A stretch of 64,000 bases of DNA from positions 360,706 to 424,705 of the forward strand of contig JAAHFX010000003.1 of assembly GCA_010672785.1 (NCBI GenBank), in the 5' to 3' direction. The DNA comes from Sphaerospermopsis sp. SIO1G1 (GTDB taxonomy: Bacteria > Cyanobacteriota > Cyanobacteriia > Cyanobacteriales > Nostocaceae). A model generated the notes under the pieces. It did no database searches. It worked only from the letters and a program-made list of their open reading frames with translations, and was not told the DNA's origin. Each line of letters opens with the position of its first letter. The stretch's first letter is position 1. Position numbers and translations under genes: made by a program. Shown here piece after piece: positions 36,722 to 45,907 of this stretch.

Positions 36722-37867
36722 TCACTTTGATTCTATTGGTGTTAAGGCTACACCTTGATAATAGTGACCTAAAATTTGTAGGTGGTTTGCTCCCTGTTTA
36801 GCTAGGTTATAAGCGCCCCACTGACTCATACCAATACCATGTCCAAAACCTAATCCTGTGAGGACAAAGTTACCATTTGTATCTTTCTTGAGGGTGAAGC
36901 GGGTACTTTTCAACTTCAGTGCTGTACGTACTGCTTCACCTTTGATAACTTTTGATCCTTGATCACCAACTATTCTCAAAGATTTAACACTACGGAAGGG
37001 AGAGAGAGATTCAATAATCATGTCTTTGACATTACCAACCCCAGAAACCTGTCCACCAATTTCTGCTGGGGTAAATGTTCTCAACCAATTACATTGTTTG
37101 ATGTTTTGATCAAAGTCTTTAACTGCACGTAAATAGGGTAGTGGGTTTCCCCAAACATCTTCCACATTTTCTGTGTGTCCACCAGAACAAGCATGAAATA
37201 CTGAAAGAATAATACGGTTGTTGTAGGTGAGAACTTGACCGGCGGTGCTATCTACTGCATCGTAGATGCTGCGAGATTCGCTGCTGACACCTTTGTAAAT
37301 TTGCCAACGATCAGGGGTATCTCCTAAATCATAAACTGGGTTATTACGTTGTTCTTCTCGTTTATAGAGGGCATAGGTGCGGGCTGCGATCGCTTGAGCT
37401 TTTAATGCTTCTGCTGGCCAGCTGGAGTTCATTTCCCCACCGAGAACACTGTAAAGATACTCTTCTAAATCTACCCAATTAACTGCGGTTAAGCCTTTCT
37501 CTGTGGGGACAATCAGGGTTCTACCACGAAACCAGCGATCGCCTATGTACACAAAGCCTTTATCTGTGGGTTCTACCCAAAATAAACCAGATTGCCATCT
37601 ATCTAAGGCTATTCCCCCAGGAATTGATCTTGCTGCGTAAGCGTTCATCGCAGGTAGTTTTCCCAAGGTGCGTCCAGAGCTATCTTTAACTATTGCTGTG
37701 GTAGAAGCTCCAACTTTGACTTGATTTACTCCCCTTTCGATTGCTACACGCAGGATCACTGACGCTTGAGCAGGAGCAATTAAGACAAACCATAGAAGAA
37801 TTCCTAACCACCAATGTTTTCCTTGAAACCGGGATAATAAATTACTTAAATAAAATTGGATTTCCAT
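36722..37867 (-). CDS. SpoIID/LytB-domain protein
   Basis: The 381-residue exported protein has an N-terminal hydrophobic segment (about 18-36) ending in a likely signal cleavage after AQA. The SpoIID domain includes YLYSVLGGEMNSSWPAEALK with the catalytic glutamate, AIAARTYAL, FHACSGGHTENVEDVWG and GFGHGIGMSQWGAYNLAKQG. SpoIID enzymes are lytic transglycosylases that cut denuded glycan strands; in non-sporulating cyanobacteria a cell-wall role is likely but undefined. It is followed by the BY-kinase gene on the same strand but upstream of it, 81 bp apart, so co-transcription is possible. Confidence 0.92.
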   Translation of the reverse strand: MEIQFYLSNLLSRFQGKHWWLGILLWFVLIAPAQASVILRVAIERGVNQVKVGASTTAIVKDSSGRTLGKLPAMNAYAARSIPGGIALDRWQSGLFWVEPTDKGFVYIGDRWFRGRTLIVPTEKGLTAVNWVDLEEYLYSVLGGEMNSSWPAEALKAQAIAARTYALYKREEQRNNPVYDLGDTPDRWQIYKGVSSESRSIYDAVDSTAGQVLTYNNRIILSVFHACSGGHTENVEDVWGNPLPYLRAVKDFDQNIKQCNWLRTFTPAEIGGQVSGVGNVKDMIIESLSPFRSVKSLRIVGDQGSKVIKGEAVRTALKLKSTRFTLKKDTNGNFVLTGLGFGHGIGMSQWGAYNLAKQGANHLQILGHYYQGVALTPIESK

Positions 37868-37948
37868 GCTGATTGTCTAAAATCATAAGCCTCTACAATT
37901 TTAATCAGACAGTTATCTATTTTGGGAAGTTGCCAATTTTATCAGTTT

Positions 37949-40177
37949 TTATTCTTGTGTTTCTTTTTTGTTAGTTGCGGAGTGACTGGAAAAACTGGAA
38001 TCATAAACTTCGTTAGCGATAATACCAATTAAATTGAGTTGACTTAAAATTTCTGTGGTTTCGATTAGTTCCTGGGGTGATAACTGACCAATTTTGCCTA
38101 CAATCACGATACCATCAGCAATGGAAGCCATAATTCTGGCATCTACGCTATCTAACACAGAGGAGGTATCTATAATTACTAAGTCATAGATTTCTTCAAA
38201 GGCGGTCACTAATTCTTTGAGTCTACCAGAACTTAACAGATTAACTATATCATCTGGTGTTTCTCCAGCAGTTAAAACATCAATTAAAGGATGAATTGGT
38301 TGGATATAATCTTGAAATTCAGTTTTGATATCATCCAACAACAAAAGAGATAAACCCCAATCATTTTTAAGTCCCAGAATTGTGTGTAAATTGGGCGATC
38401 GCAAATTTGCATCAATTACCAACACCCGCTGGCGTATATTGGCCGCACTAGCAGCTAAACCTAAAGCTACTGTCGTTTTTCCTTCTCCTGGTAATGACGA
38501 AGTTAAAGTTAAGGATTTAAACGGTAAGGTATTCTGAAAAGTTTGTAAATTATGGTAAATCATATCCAGAGTTTTATGACTGGATAATGAATTTTTAGTT
38601 TCAATAATTGTTGATGAGGTGTGATTTTTCTGCATCTTCCACATCTTTGGCAATCTATCTTTCCAGCTAGATGTTTGCAATTTAGGTACAGATCCAAGTA
38701 CACGGATATTAGTAAAATTTTGTAGTTCCGTAGGTGAGACAATCACCTGACTAAATATTTCCCAGGTTAAAGCTAATAGTATACCTAATATTGGTCCTAA
38801 TACCACACCACTAATAATCAAAAACCATCTTTTATGACCAATATAAATTCCTAAATCCGGATCTTCCAAAATTTGTAAATCAAAACCTCCTTGGGCAATT
38901 TTCACACCTAATTCATTTCGTAAATTTACTATTTTATCCAAAGATTTTTGTTGTAATTTAACTTCAGAGAGTAAGCGATTATATTCTGTAATTAAATGGG
39001 GATAATTTTTTAATTGTCTACTAATTTGTTGTTCGGATTTAGCTAAAGACTGATCATTTTTTATTAACACATCCTTCTGTTTTGCTAAAGTTTGCAAATC
39101 CTTGGATAAACTAATAACTACCTCTGAAGTATTTTCCAGTTGATTCTGATTAGTAGCAGGTTTTTCTAATTCTGCTTCTAATAATGCCATTTGAATTTTA
39201 CGTTTTTCCTCCAGATTCATAATTACCGGAGAAATATCAGTGTATCGTAAACGCTCCTGAACTAAACTCATTTCCGTACGTCTAATTTCATTTACCAAAG
39301 CTTGATAACGACTGGAATTATTCAAGCTATTAACTAACTGTTCATCTCGTTGAGTAGCTACTAATTTTTCTTCTACACTTTTATAGCGATTTTCGATATC
39401 TTCCAACTTTAGACGAATATTCCTGCGTTGTTTTTGGATGTCAGATAAAGATTCCAGTAATACTTTACTTTGTAATTCTGGATCAATAAAGTTATATTTT
39501 TTGCGAAAAATTGCGAGTTTTTTTTCTGCTGCTACAATCTGAAGTTGCAAATTTGGTAATCTATGATTGACAAAGTTTAACCCTTGTTGCACTTGTTGTT
39601 TTTTGCGTTCAAGATTATAATCGTGATAAACTTTTTGCAATGCCTGTAAAACTCTTTTCGTCTTGATTGGATCTCGATCTTTAAAAGAAACTATAAATAC
39701 TTGATTATAACCAATATTAGGTTCATAAGTTTCTTGTAATAAGCGGATATTTAAAAATGATTGTCTCCCAGTATCCACATCACCTTTAATATCCTCTATG
39801 GTAATTTGCGGATAGTCAGACTGTAGTAATTTTACCGCTCTTTCTACCAGTTTCGAGCTTACCATTAATTGACTCTGACTGGTGTTTTTTTGTCTAGAGA
39901 TAAACTCCTCTGATTTTAATGTTTCATTCTGTGAATTTTGATTCAACAATAATTCCTGATTTGAATTATCCTTAACCATGATCTGCATCGAACTTTGATA
40001 CATAGGTTTAGCAACCACAGCTAAAAGACTTGTCGCTGACATGACAGCACAAGAAACCCCTAAAATAAAAAAGCGGCGATAAAACAAAATTGTAGTGATT
40101 CTTTGCATATTCAACGCACTTTTTTGAGAGGTAGTAACCAGTTTTCTTTGATTCATTCTAGTTGTAGCCACTATCAC
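37949..40177 (-). CDS. Wzz-type chain-length regulator fused to BY-kinase
   Basis: The 742-residue protein has an N-terminal Wzz domain with transmembrane helices at about 33-53 and about 443-465, long coiled coils between (about 175-430), and a C-terminal tyrosine-kinase-like ATPase: Walker A SSLPGEGKTTVALGLA (about 547-562), Walker A' VLVIDANLRSP, and Walker B LVIIDTSSVLD. This architecture controls export and chain length of capsular or exopolysaccharide. The usual C-terminal tyrosine cluster is almost absent: the tail EVYDSSFSSHSATNKKETQE has one tyrosine. The start may be the GTG at 40177 after AGGGGAA or the ATG at 40156. Confidence 0.93.
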   Translation of the reverse strand: MIVATTRMNQRKLVTTSQKSALNMQRITTILFYRRFFILGVSCAVMSATSLLAVVAKPMYQSSMQIMVKDNSNQELLLNQNSQNETLKSEEFISRQKNTSQSQLMVSSKLVERAVKLLQSDYPQITIEDIKGDVDTGRQSFLNIRLLQETYEPNIGYNQVFIVSFKDRDPIKTKRVLQALQKVYHDYNLERKKQQVQQGLNFVNHRLPNLQLQIVAAEKKLAIFRKKYNFIDPELQSKVLLESLSDIQKQRRNIRLKLEDIENRYKSVEEKLVATQRDEQLVNSLNNSSRYQALVNEIRRTEMSLVQERLRYTDISPVIMNLEEKRKIQMALLEAELEKPATNQNQLENTSEVVISLSKDLQTLAKQKDVLIKNDQSLAKSEQQISRQLKNYPHLITEYNRLLSEVKLQQKSLDKIVNLRNELGVKIAQGGFDLQILEDPDLGIYIGHKRWFLIISGVVLGPILGILLALTWEIFSQVIVSPTELQNFTNIRVLGSVPKLQTSSWKDRLPKMWKMQKNHTSSTIIETKNSLSSHKTLDMIYHNLQTFQNTLPFKSLTLTSSLPGEGKTTVALGLAASAANIRQRVLVIDANLRSPNLHTILGLKNDWGLSLLLLDDIKTEFQDYIQPIHPLIDVLTAGETPDDIVNLLSSGRLKELVTAFEEIYDLVIIDTSSVLDSVDARIMASIADGIVIVGKIGQLSPQELIETTEILSQLNLIGIIANEVYDSSFSSHSATNKKETQE

Positions 40178-40796
40178 ATTCCCCTACTTTTAAAATATCT
40201 CTGGAAAATAATTAGAAATAGTAATTTAGAGATAAATAAAATCACTTGCATATCACGGATACTTCAATTCATCTCTTCAATTAAAGAAAATTACAATTAC
40301 TAATATTTAATTAATTTTCCAGGTAAATATCACTACTTACTAGCAACTAGCTTGTGGTAGTTATTAGATAATCAATTCATCTATAAATATATCTATTCAG
40401 CACTATGATAATAAATTTTCTAACAGGATTTTTAAATATTTAATTAAGGATAAATATAGATTTATTGAATGCTAAATTAATTGATATGAACTTATGCAAA
40501 ACCTATTCCAAATACTGTCATTGCGACGTAAAGAAGCAATCTCAAACCCCAATATTTCGTTAAAATCAGGTCTTACGCAGAAGTTACGGAAGAATAAACC
40601 ACGAAGGACGCGTTAGCGGAGCTTCCCGAAGGGATAGAAAACGAAGATAAGAGGGTTACAAGAGATATTTTCTTCTGTAAGTCCTATATATGTAAATTCT
40701 TCTTCCCTGTTCCCTGTTCCCTGTTCCCTCACTCCATGAAAAATTTATAAATCAAATCGGATCACTATGGAAATTTATGTAGTAATTGCCAAAATT
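40178..40796. other. Gene-free region with two family C-type elements
   Basis: A diverged copy (about 40488-40570, AACTTATGCAAAACC ... TCAGGTCTTACGCAG) runs directly into a second (40568-40685). CCCTGTTCCCTG units follow at 40703-40728. The first 300 bases are AT-rich and hold the BY-kinase leader. No gene is supportable. Confidence 0.6.
40568..40685. mobile_element. Inverted-repeat element, family C copy (40.6 kb)
   Basis: Ends AGGTCTTACGCAGAAGTTACGG and ATTTTCTTCTGTAAGTCCT. The interior GATAAGAGGGTTACAAGAGA is shared with 42151-42243. It carries an extra segment (GCGTTAGCGGAGCTTCCCG) compared with the shorter copies. Confidence 0.78.
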
Positions 40797-41747
40797 CTAG
40801 GATTTTTGTTTATTTTTCCTTCTTCTTTCAATGTCATAAACCATAAAATCATGCGCCATAATAGTCTTAGGAAAAATAGCACGAGCTTCTTTCAATAAAT
40901 CTTTCAAATCAACAGCATTCCCAGGAGTATAACGAGGACTAAAATGAGTCATAATTAGTTGTTTTACACCTGCAACATAAGCTGTTTGCGCTGCCATTGT
41001 ACTGGTAGAATGTAATCTTTGAAAAGCCATTTCTGCATCTTGATGGGCAAATGTCGCTTCATGAATTAATACATCTGCATCCTCCGATAATTTGACAGCA
41101 CCATCACAGTAAACAGTATCTGTGCAATAAACAAATTTACGGCCTATTTCTGTCGGCCCACAAAGTTCACTACCATTAATTATTCTCCCATCTTCTAAAG
41201 TCACGGTTTCACCGCGTTTCAGTTTGCCATAAATTGGCCCAGAAGGAATGTTTAAAGCTTTGGCCTTTTCCACATCAAAGCGTCCACTCCTGTCTTTTTC
41301 TTCTACACGATAACCAAAAGCGGTGATGCGGTGATGTAGCAAACCACAACTAACCACAAATTCATCATCTTCATAAATTACCCCAGGACTGACAGTGTGT
41401 ACTTTAATGGGGTAAGAAAAATGGGTGTGAGAATAACGGGATGCAGCTTGTAGATATTCATTTAAACCTGATGGGCCATAAATATCAACTCGTTCTACGT
41501 TACCAGCTAACCCGCAACTAGCCAACAATCCCATTAAACCAAAAATATGATCCCCGTGCAGATGGGTGATAAAAATGCGGGAGAGTTGACTCATTTTGAG
41601 TTCACTCCGTAATAGTTGATGTTGTGTACCTTCCCCGCAGTCAAATAACCAAAGATCCGCCTTTTGTGGCAATCTCAGAGCTACACTAGATACATTACGT
41701 GATCTTGTAGGTACACCGGAACTTGTCCCTAAAAATGTAATCTGCAC
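40797..41747 (-). CDS. rnz: Ribonuclease Z
   Basis: The 316-residue protein is a metallo-beta-lactamase-fold RNase Z. The family start [20 protein letters not shown], the metal motif [13 protein letters not shown] (HxHxDH), and FVYCTDT, HEATF and MTHFSPRY segments are all present. It cuts the 3' trailer of tRNA precursors, needed here because the tRNA genes in the window lack encoded CCA. The frame extends to a TTG at 41780, but the GTG at 41747 fits the conserved family start better. Confidence 0.96.
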   Translation of the reverse strand: MQITFLGTSSGVPTRSRNVSSVALRLPQKADLWLFDCGEGTQHQLLRSELKMSQLSRIFITHLHGDHIFGLMGLLASCGLAGNVERVDIYGPSGLNEYLQAASRYSHTHFSYPIKVHTVSPGVIYEDDEFVVSCGLLHHRITAFGYRVEEKDRSGRFDVEKAKALNIPSGPIYGKLKRGETVTLEDGRIINGSELCGPTEIGRKFVYCTDTVYCDGAVKLSEDADVLIHEATFAHQDAEMAFQRLHSTSTMAAQTAYVAGVKQLIMTHFSPRYTPGNAVDLKDLLKEARAIFPKTIMAHDFMVYDIERRRKNKQKS

Positions 41748-41780
41748 AGTATTTTTTAGCCTTAATTTTACTGAATACAA

Positions 41781-42327
41781 AGATTAATTTTTCCAGGTGG
41801 CATTGTCTTGAGTGTAAGTGAGAAAATGCCAACTTTAAATCATCTATCTATGATAACTTATCTGGTATCCATGTAAATGAATATAGTAAGTTTGTCTACA
41901 GGATAGGTAGGTTTTTTTCGATTTATTTCTGTCTAACAATGGGACTATAATTTAATATCATTTCCGGGTGTATTGGTATTATTTATGAAGGTGAAAGTTC
42001 TCAATTACACTCTTTCTGTTTGCATTCACTAGGAAAATCTTCACAAGTGACAGATAAGAATTACAAAGATTTTTATTTGCTCCAACAATTTTAAATTAAT
42101 TTTGCTCAGGTACTTATTTAATGAACTTTGCTTATATTTTAGATATTTACAGAACTTACGCAGAAGTTACGGAAGAATGAACCAAAAAGGACGCAAAGGA
42201 CACGAAGATAAGAGGGTTACAAGAGATATTTTGCGTAAGTCCTAATTTATTTTAAAAGAATTTTTAAAGCTATATAAAATACTGGTCTCAACAATCATCT
42301 AATGACTTAGCATTAGTGAAAATGTAT
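41781..42327. other. Gene-free region with a family C element
   Basis: Holds the family C copy at 42151-42243, a lone end of the element type seen at 36506 (near 41957), and a lone family D end near 42093-42115. No gene is supportable. Confidence 0.55.
42151..42243. mobile_element. Inverted-repeat element, family C copy (42.2 kb)
   Basis: Ends AGAACTTACGCAGAAGTTAC and ATATTTTGCGTAAGTCCT; about 93 bp. The interior AAGATAAGAGGGTTACAAGA matches the copy at 40568. Confidence 0.8.
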
Positions 42328-42747
42328 TTAGGAAAAGTGATTTACTAAGCGATCCCGAATTAAACTTAACTGTTCTTGATTGTTAACTGGACATCTAGGG
42401 GTAGGAAGTTCATTGTTCGGCCAAGTATCTAGATGATAACAAGGACATAAAATGGAAGGCATTCCTATTGTTTTCACTGGTATTGGCATAGCACAGCGAC
42501 CACAAGCTAGCACTTCCCACTGTGGGGTAAGTAATTCTGCTATGGTTTCATGAGTTCCTTCTAGATAACATTCACTGATTTTCAAGGAAAGAATTCTTTG
42601 CCAACATTCCTCAAATTCTTGACTGTAGTTATCTCCATCAAGAATTTTCTTAGGTAAAAAGCTTTGACCACTGTGACCAAATATAACTTTTTTGCCTAAC
42701 TGAAACCAATGAGCTAAATATTTTTTAACTTCTTGTTTGTTTGCCAT
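42328..42747 (-). CDS. Hypothetical protein with a Cys-rich C-terminal half
   Basis: The 139-residue protein has a helical first half (KKYLAHWFQLGKKVIFGHSG, similar to cyanobacterial conserved hypotheticals) and a second half with CGRCAMPIP, then CPCYHLDTW and RCPVN. The CxxC and CxC spacing could bind a metal, but no family is recognised. It lies 65 bp downstream of cobU on the same strand, so the two may be co-transcribed. Confidence 0.72.
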   Translation of the reverse strand: MANKQEVKKYLAHWFQLGKKVIFGHSGQSFLPKKILDGDNYSQEFEECWQRILSLKISECYLEGTHETIAELLTPQWEVLACGRCAMPIPVKTIGMPSILCPCYHLDTWPNNELPTPRCPVNNQEQLSLIRDRLVNHFS

Positions 42748-42812
42748 ATACTTATTGTAGTCTGATGTTCAGAAATTCTACTAGATAAATCTTTAATTTA
42801 AAATTAAGATTT

Positions 42813-43352
42813 TTACCTTGGTAAAGGGACACCTAGAACATTAAGATTAAGGGCATAACCACCAGTTACTAAGTAAACAGTATCACAAATTGTACTTAAA
42901 CGACGGACTAAATTACCCAAGCGATCGCGGAATTTTCTGCCTATAGGATAGGCTGGAACTAAACCCCAACCAGTTTCTTCGGCTACAAAAATTAAATCTG
43001 CTTGAGCTAAAGGTACTGTTTTCAAAAAATTTTCTAGGGTTTCCTCCCATTCTAAATCATCACTTTCTAGAAAATTGGCGATCCAAGTCCCTAAAGAGTC
43101 AATCAAAATCAAAGTATGAGGTTGAGTTTGACTGAGAATGGCTGCTAATTCTAAGGGTGCAGAAATAGTTTCCCACTCTTGTGGCCTGCGTTGCTTATGT
43201 TTTTCAATTCGTTCTTGCCATTCTTGATCTTCAGGATCTTCTGTAGCTGTTGCTACATAAACAACCGACTTGCCAGACTGCATCGCTAGGTTCTCAGCCC
43301 ATTCACTTTTTCCTGAGCGTGCTGGGCCTGTTATTAACATAACTCTACTCAT
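42813..43352 (-). CDS. cobU: Adenosylcobinamide kinase / guanylyltransferase
   Basis: The 179-residue protein matches CobU: P-loop GPARSGKS (about 8-15), VVYVATATEDPEDQEW, the KHKQRRPQEWETI segment carrying the guanylylated histidine region, and FVAEETGWGLVPAYPIGRKF. It phosphorylates adenosylcobinamide and transfers GMP during assembly of the lower ligand of cobalamin. No cobalamin riboswitch is visible in the 235 bp upstream. Other cob genes are not in the window. Confidence 0.95.
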   Translation of the reverse strand: MSRVMLITGPARSGKSEWAENLAMQSGKSVVYVATATEDPEDQEWQERIEKHKQRRPQEWETISAPLELAAILSQTQPHTLILIDSLGTWIANFLESDDLEWEETLENFLKTVPLAQADLIFVAEETGWGLVPAYPIGRKFRDRLGNLVRRLSTICDTVYLVTGGYALNLNVLGVPLPR

Positions 43353-43587
43353 AATCTAATGTTCATAATTTTTGTTAACAAATTTTTAGTTGCAGTTATA
43401 TTTCCGATCCACTAATATTTCCCCATATACAATCTAGGAAAATTTCCACATTTAGCTCTTAGTTATCAAAAGTCAACTCCTAACTCCTAAATTCTGTCCG
43501 CAAAATTTCTTAATCACTTTCTGCTGAATCCTTACGTATTCATAGGAATTATTCAATAGTAGTTCAACACGTTTTTTGGATTTGTTT

Positions 43588-44388
43588 ATGAAACCCGGTT
43601 TAAAACGCATTGAGGCAACTTTACATGATTTATGTATAAATAAGAGCCAGTCTTCGTCAGAAACACATGAAGGCACAAAACGCCCCTTTTCTTTTAGAAT
43701 TAGTGTTGATGCGAATAAACGTCAAGAAACTAGCCAATCAGCGCAAAATCGGGATATTAACACAACAGATCCTTCTACACAAAACTCTGACCAATCACAG
43801 CATAATCACAATTCTAAAAATAATTCAGTACAATCTTTTTCCGCTCAGGTAGATTCCACAACCACCCCTAACCTACCTAAGTTTAAAACTCCCACCTTTA
43901 GCAATCATAGACATGGTGCAAATCCTGCATTTGCTATGACTCTACTACAAGAAATTCAAACAACAGTAGCCAGTTGGCAAACAGAATTACAAGCTATTGT
44001 GCAACAGATTCAGGATATTTATTTAGAAGGACCAGTAATTAATGGTTGGTTAGAGTCTAGCACTGCTCCAGAACAAGATGTTCCTGGTACAGCTACCTTA
44101 CGCCATGCAGAAGTAGAACAGTTAATGAATTATGTACAGGAAATATGCAACGCCGAAAAAGTATCTCATTCATCATCACGAACAGGTTATCGCCTTTGTG
44201 GCATAGATGCTGCTGGTAAAGTTTGGTCTCGTCCATGTCCTATTAATGATGTCCCCTCCGTGAGTATGTCTATTGCTAGGCATCAAAAGTTACGTCAGTT
44301 ACTTAATAGAAAACAGTATTTGGAAAACCGTCTAGGTAATTTAGCTGAACACTTAGTTAATTTACATAGTGATATTCAACACCCATGA
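43588..44388 (+). CDS. Hypothetical protein with a low-complexity linker
   Basis: The 266-residue protein has a short N-terminal part (LKRIEATLHDLCIN), a Ser/Thr/Asn/Gln-rich linker (about 20-105) and a conserved-looking C-terminal domain (about 110-266). The latter contains LLQEIQTTVASWQTELQAIV, the motif EGPVINGWLESS, HAEVEQLMNYVQEICNA and TGYRLCGIDAAGKVWSRPCP. I know similar proteins only as cyanobacterial hypotheticals. The frame extends to a TTG at 43576, but the ATG at 43588 is preferred. Confidence 0.78.
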   Translation: MKPGLKRIEATLHDLCINKSQSSSETHEGTKRPFSFRISVDANKRQETSQSAQNRDINTTDPSTQNSDQSQHNHNSKNNSVQSFSAQVDSTTTPNLPKFKTPTFSNHRHGANPAFAMTLLQEIQTTVASWQTELQAIVQQIQDIYLEGPVINGWLESSTAPEQDVPGTATLRHAEVEQLMNYVQEICNAEKVSHSSSRTGYRLCGIDAAGKVWSRPCPINDVPSVSMSIARHQKLRQLLNRKQYLENRLGNLAEHLVNLHSDIQHP

Positions 44389-44501
44389 GTTAATATCAAG
44401 TAATTATGAAATAAATGCAAAGTTTTGATAAACTTAACCTCAGTGTAAATACTGTTGGTCTTTTTGACAGATTTTAAGATAGATTAACAAGTAAATAGAT
44501 A

Positions 44502-44729
44502 GGGTTTGCTGTTAGCAGAACTTGGCGTTAAGCCATAAATAAAAGAGTTATCTGTTGAGTTTAAGGAACAGGGAAAGGTTTTAAAAGTCGGATGAGAACG
44601 ATTTTTCTTTTAAATCAAACCTAAATGCAAGGTTTCCAAGTTCTCAGATTGTAAAAGCCTGCACTTTTTAAAAGCTAAAATCTCTCAAACCTTTTACCTG
44701 TGAAGTGTTCAGGTTTACTCAGTATACCC
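44502..44729. mobile_element. MITE-like element, family A copy 6
   Basis: Ends GGGTTTGCTGTTAGCAG and CTCAGTATACCC. The flanking hexamers are TAGATA (44496-44501) and TAGGTA (44730-44735), one mismatch from a perfect duplication. Confidence 0.75.
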
Positions 44730-44751
44730 TAGGTAGTTGTTATCCTGAAAA

Positions 44752-44920
44752 CTTTTGACACACTCCCCATCCTCAAAGAATGGGAATTCTAGATTCAAAC
44801 AAAAGTTGCGGTTTACACCCTCCTACACTATCTAGCCCAACAGACAATGCCCTGCCTATTTGAACTATTATAACAGAAAGCCGTCTTTCTAGGACGGGCC
44901 TTTAGACCCAGTTTTTTGGT
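44752..44920. mobile_element. IS200/IS605-like non-autonomous remnant, copy 2
   Basis: It begins TTTTGACACACTCCCC with a small hairpin (CCCAT ... ATGGG), then CCCAACAGACAATG as in the copy at 7766, and ends in a CCGTC-TTTCTAG-GACGG hairpin followed by TTTAGACCCAG. These are typical end features of TnpB-associated IS200/IS605 elements. No transposase remains. Confidence 0.55.
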
Positions 44921-44942
44921 AACATTTAATCAAAACCATATT

Positions 44943-45875
44943 ATGCCAGATATACAAATTTCTGCCATTATTTGTACTCATAACCGGGATAGTTACTTAG
45001 GCGCAGCCATTGATAGCTTACTAGCGCAGGAGTTGAACGTTAACTTTGAAATTGTCGTAGTGGATAATGGATCAAGCGATCGCACCAGTGAAGTAGTCAA
45101 GCAAAGATTACATCACCCACAGGTTAAGTATATTTTTGAACCTATAATTGGTTTATCAGTAGCTCGTAATACAGGTGCGAAAACAGCTAATGCGGAAATC
45201 TTGGTTTATTTAGATGATGATGCACAAGCAAGTAGCCAATGGTTACAAGTTATATATGACGCATACCAGGAAAATACCAAACTAGCGATCGCCGGCGGTA
45301 AAGTCACACTCATCTGGCCACCAAACACTCAACCACCAAAATGGCTATCACCAGGATTAGCTGCCAACTTAGGTGCTTATGATCTAGGTGATAAAACCTT
45401 ATACATAGAACAACCAGGTTTAACTCCCAGAGGCTTAAACTACTCCATTAGGCGTAGTTTTTTAGATCAAATAGGGGGTTTTGATCCTCAACTAGGTAGA
45501 GTAGGTAAAAACTTACTATCCAATGAAGAACTACAAATGACAGAATTTGCTCTTCAGCGGGGTTGGCAAGTTGCTTACATTCCCACAGCCTTAGTAGCTC
45601 ACAATGTCGCCCCAGAAAGACTCAAACCATCTTGGTTCTTTAATCGTGGTTGGTGGCAAGGTGTAAGTGAATGCTACAGAGAACAACTGGCAGGAAAAGC
45701 AGGTTTTGAGCAAATACAAAGAGGAAGTGAAAAATTCCTACGCGGAATATATAAATCATTTCAACATATTAGCGATCCTGCTGAGAGATTTGATAAACTG
45801 GTTTATGCTTATGGTCAGATTGGTTACTTAAATGCCGTAATTTACGGTCTTATCACTAAAGCTCACAAGAAATAA
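44943..45875 (+). CDS. GT2 glycosyltransferase (HpsE-like)
   Basis: The 310-residue protein is a family 2, GT-A fold glycosyltransferase: ISAIICTHNRDSYLGAAIDS at the start, VVDNGSSDRT, the metal-binding LVYLDDDA, and GGFDPQLGR acceptor-side region. No long membrane helix. It most resembles, from memory, the glycosyltransferases of hormogonium polysaccharide loci (HpsE). The ATG at 44943 is chosen over an in-frame GTG at 44916 that lies in the element end. It begins a three-gene cassette with 32- and 60-bp spacers. Confidence 0.9.
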   Translation: MPDIQISAIICTHNRDSYLGAAIDSLLAQELNVNFEIVVVDNGSSDRTSEVVKQRLHHPQVKYIFEPIIGLSVARNTGAKTANAEILVYLDDDAQASSQWLQVIYDAYQENTKLAIAGGKVTLIWPPNTQPPKWLSPGLAANLGAYDLGDKTLYIEQPGLTPRGLNYSIRRSFLDQIGGFDPQLGRVGKNLLSNEELQMTEFALQRGWQVAYIPTALVAHNVAPERLKPSWFFNRGWWQGVSECYREQLAGKAGFEQIQRGSEKFLRGIYKSFQHISDPAERFDKLVYAYGQIGYLNAVIYGLITKAHKK

Positions 45876-45907
45876 ATTACATTAAATAAACCAAACCAAT
45901 AATTAAT

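Larger units (their letters stand above)
44389..44942. other. Two adjacent elements upstream of the polysaccharide cassette
   Basis: A family A element (44502-44729) and an IS200/IS605-like remnant (44752-44920) lie back to back. The second ends 22 bases before the ATG at 44943, so the cassette promoter is probably inside or in front of these elements. Confidence 0.65.

Noticed and set aside
43353..43587. Cobalamin riboswitch upstream of cobU
   Set aside because: No B12-box-like sequence or GCCACTG-type core is present in the upstream region.
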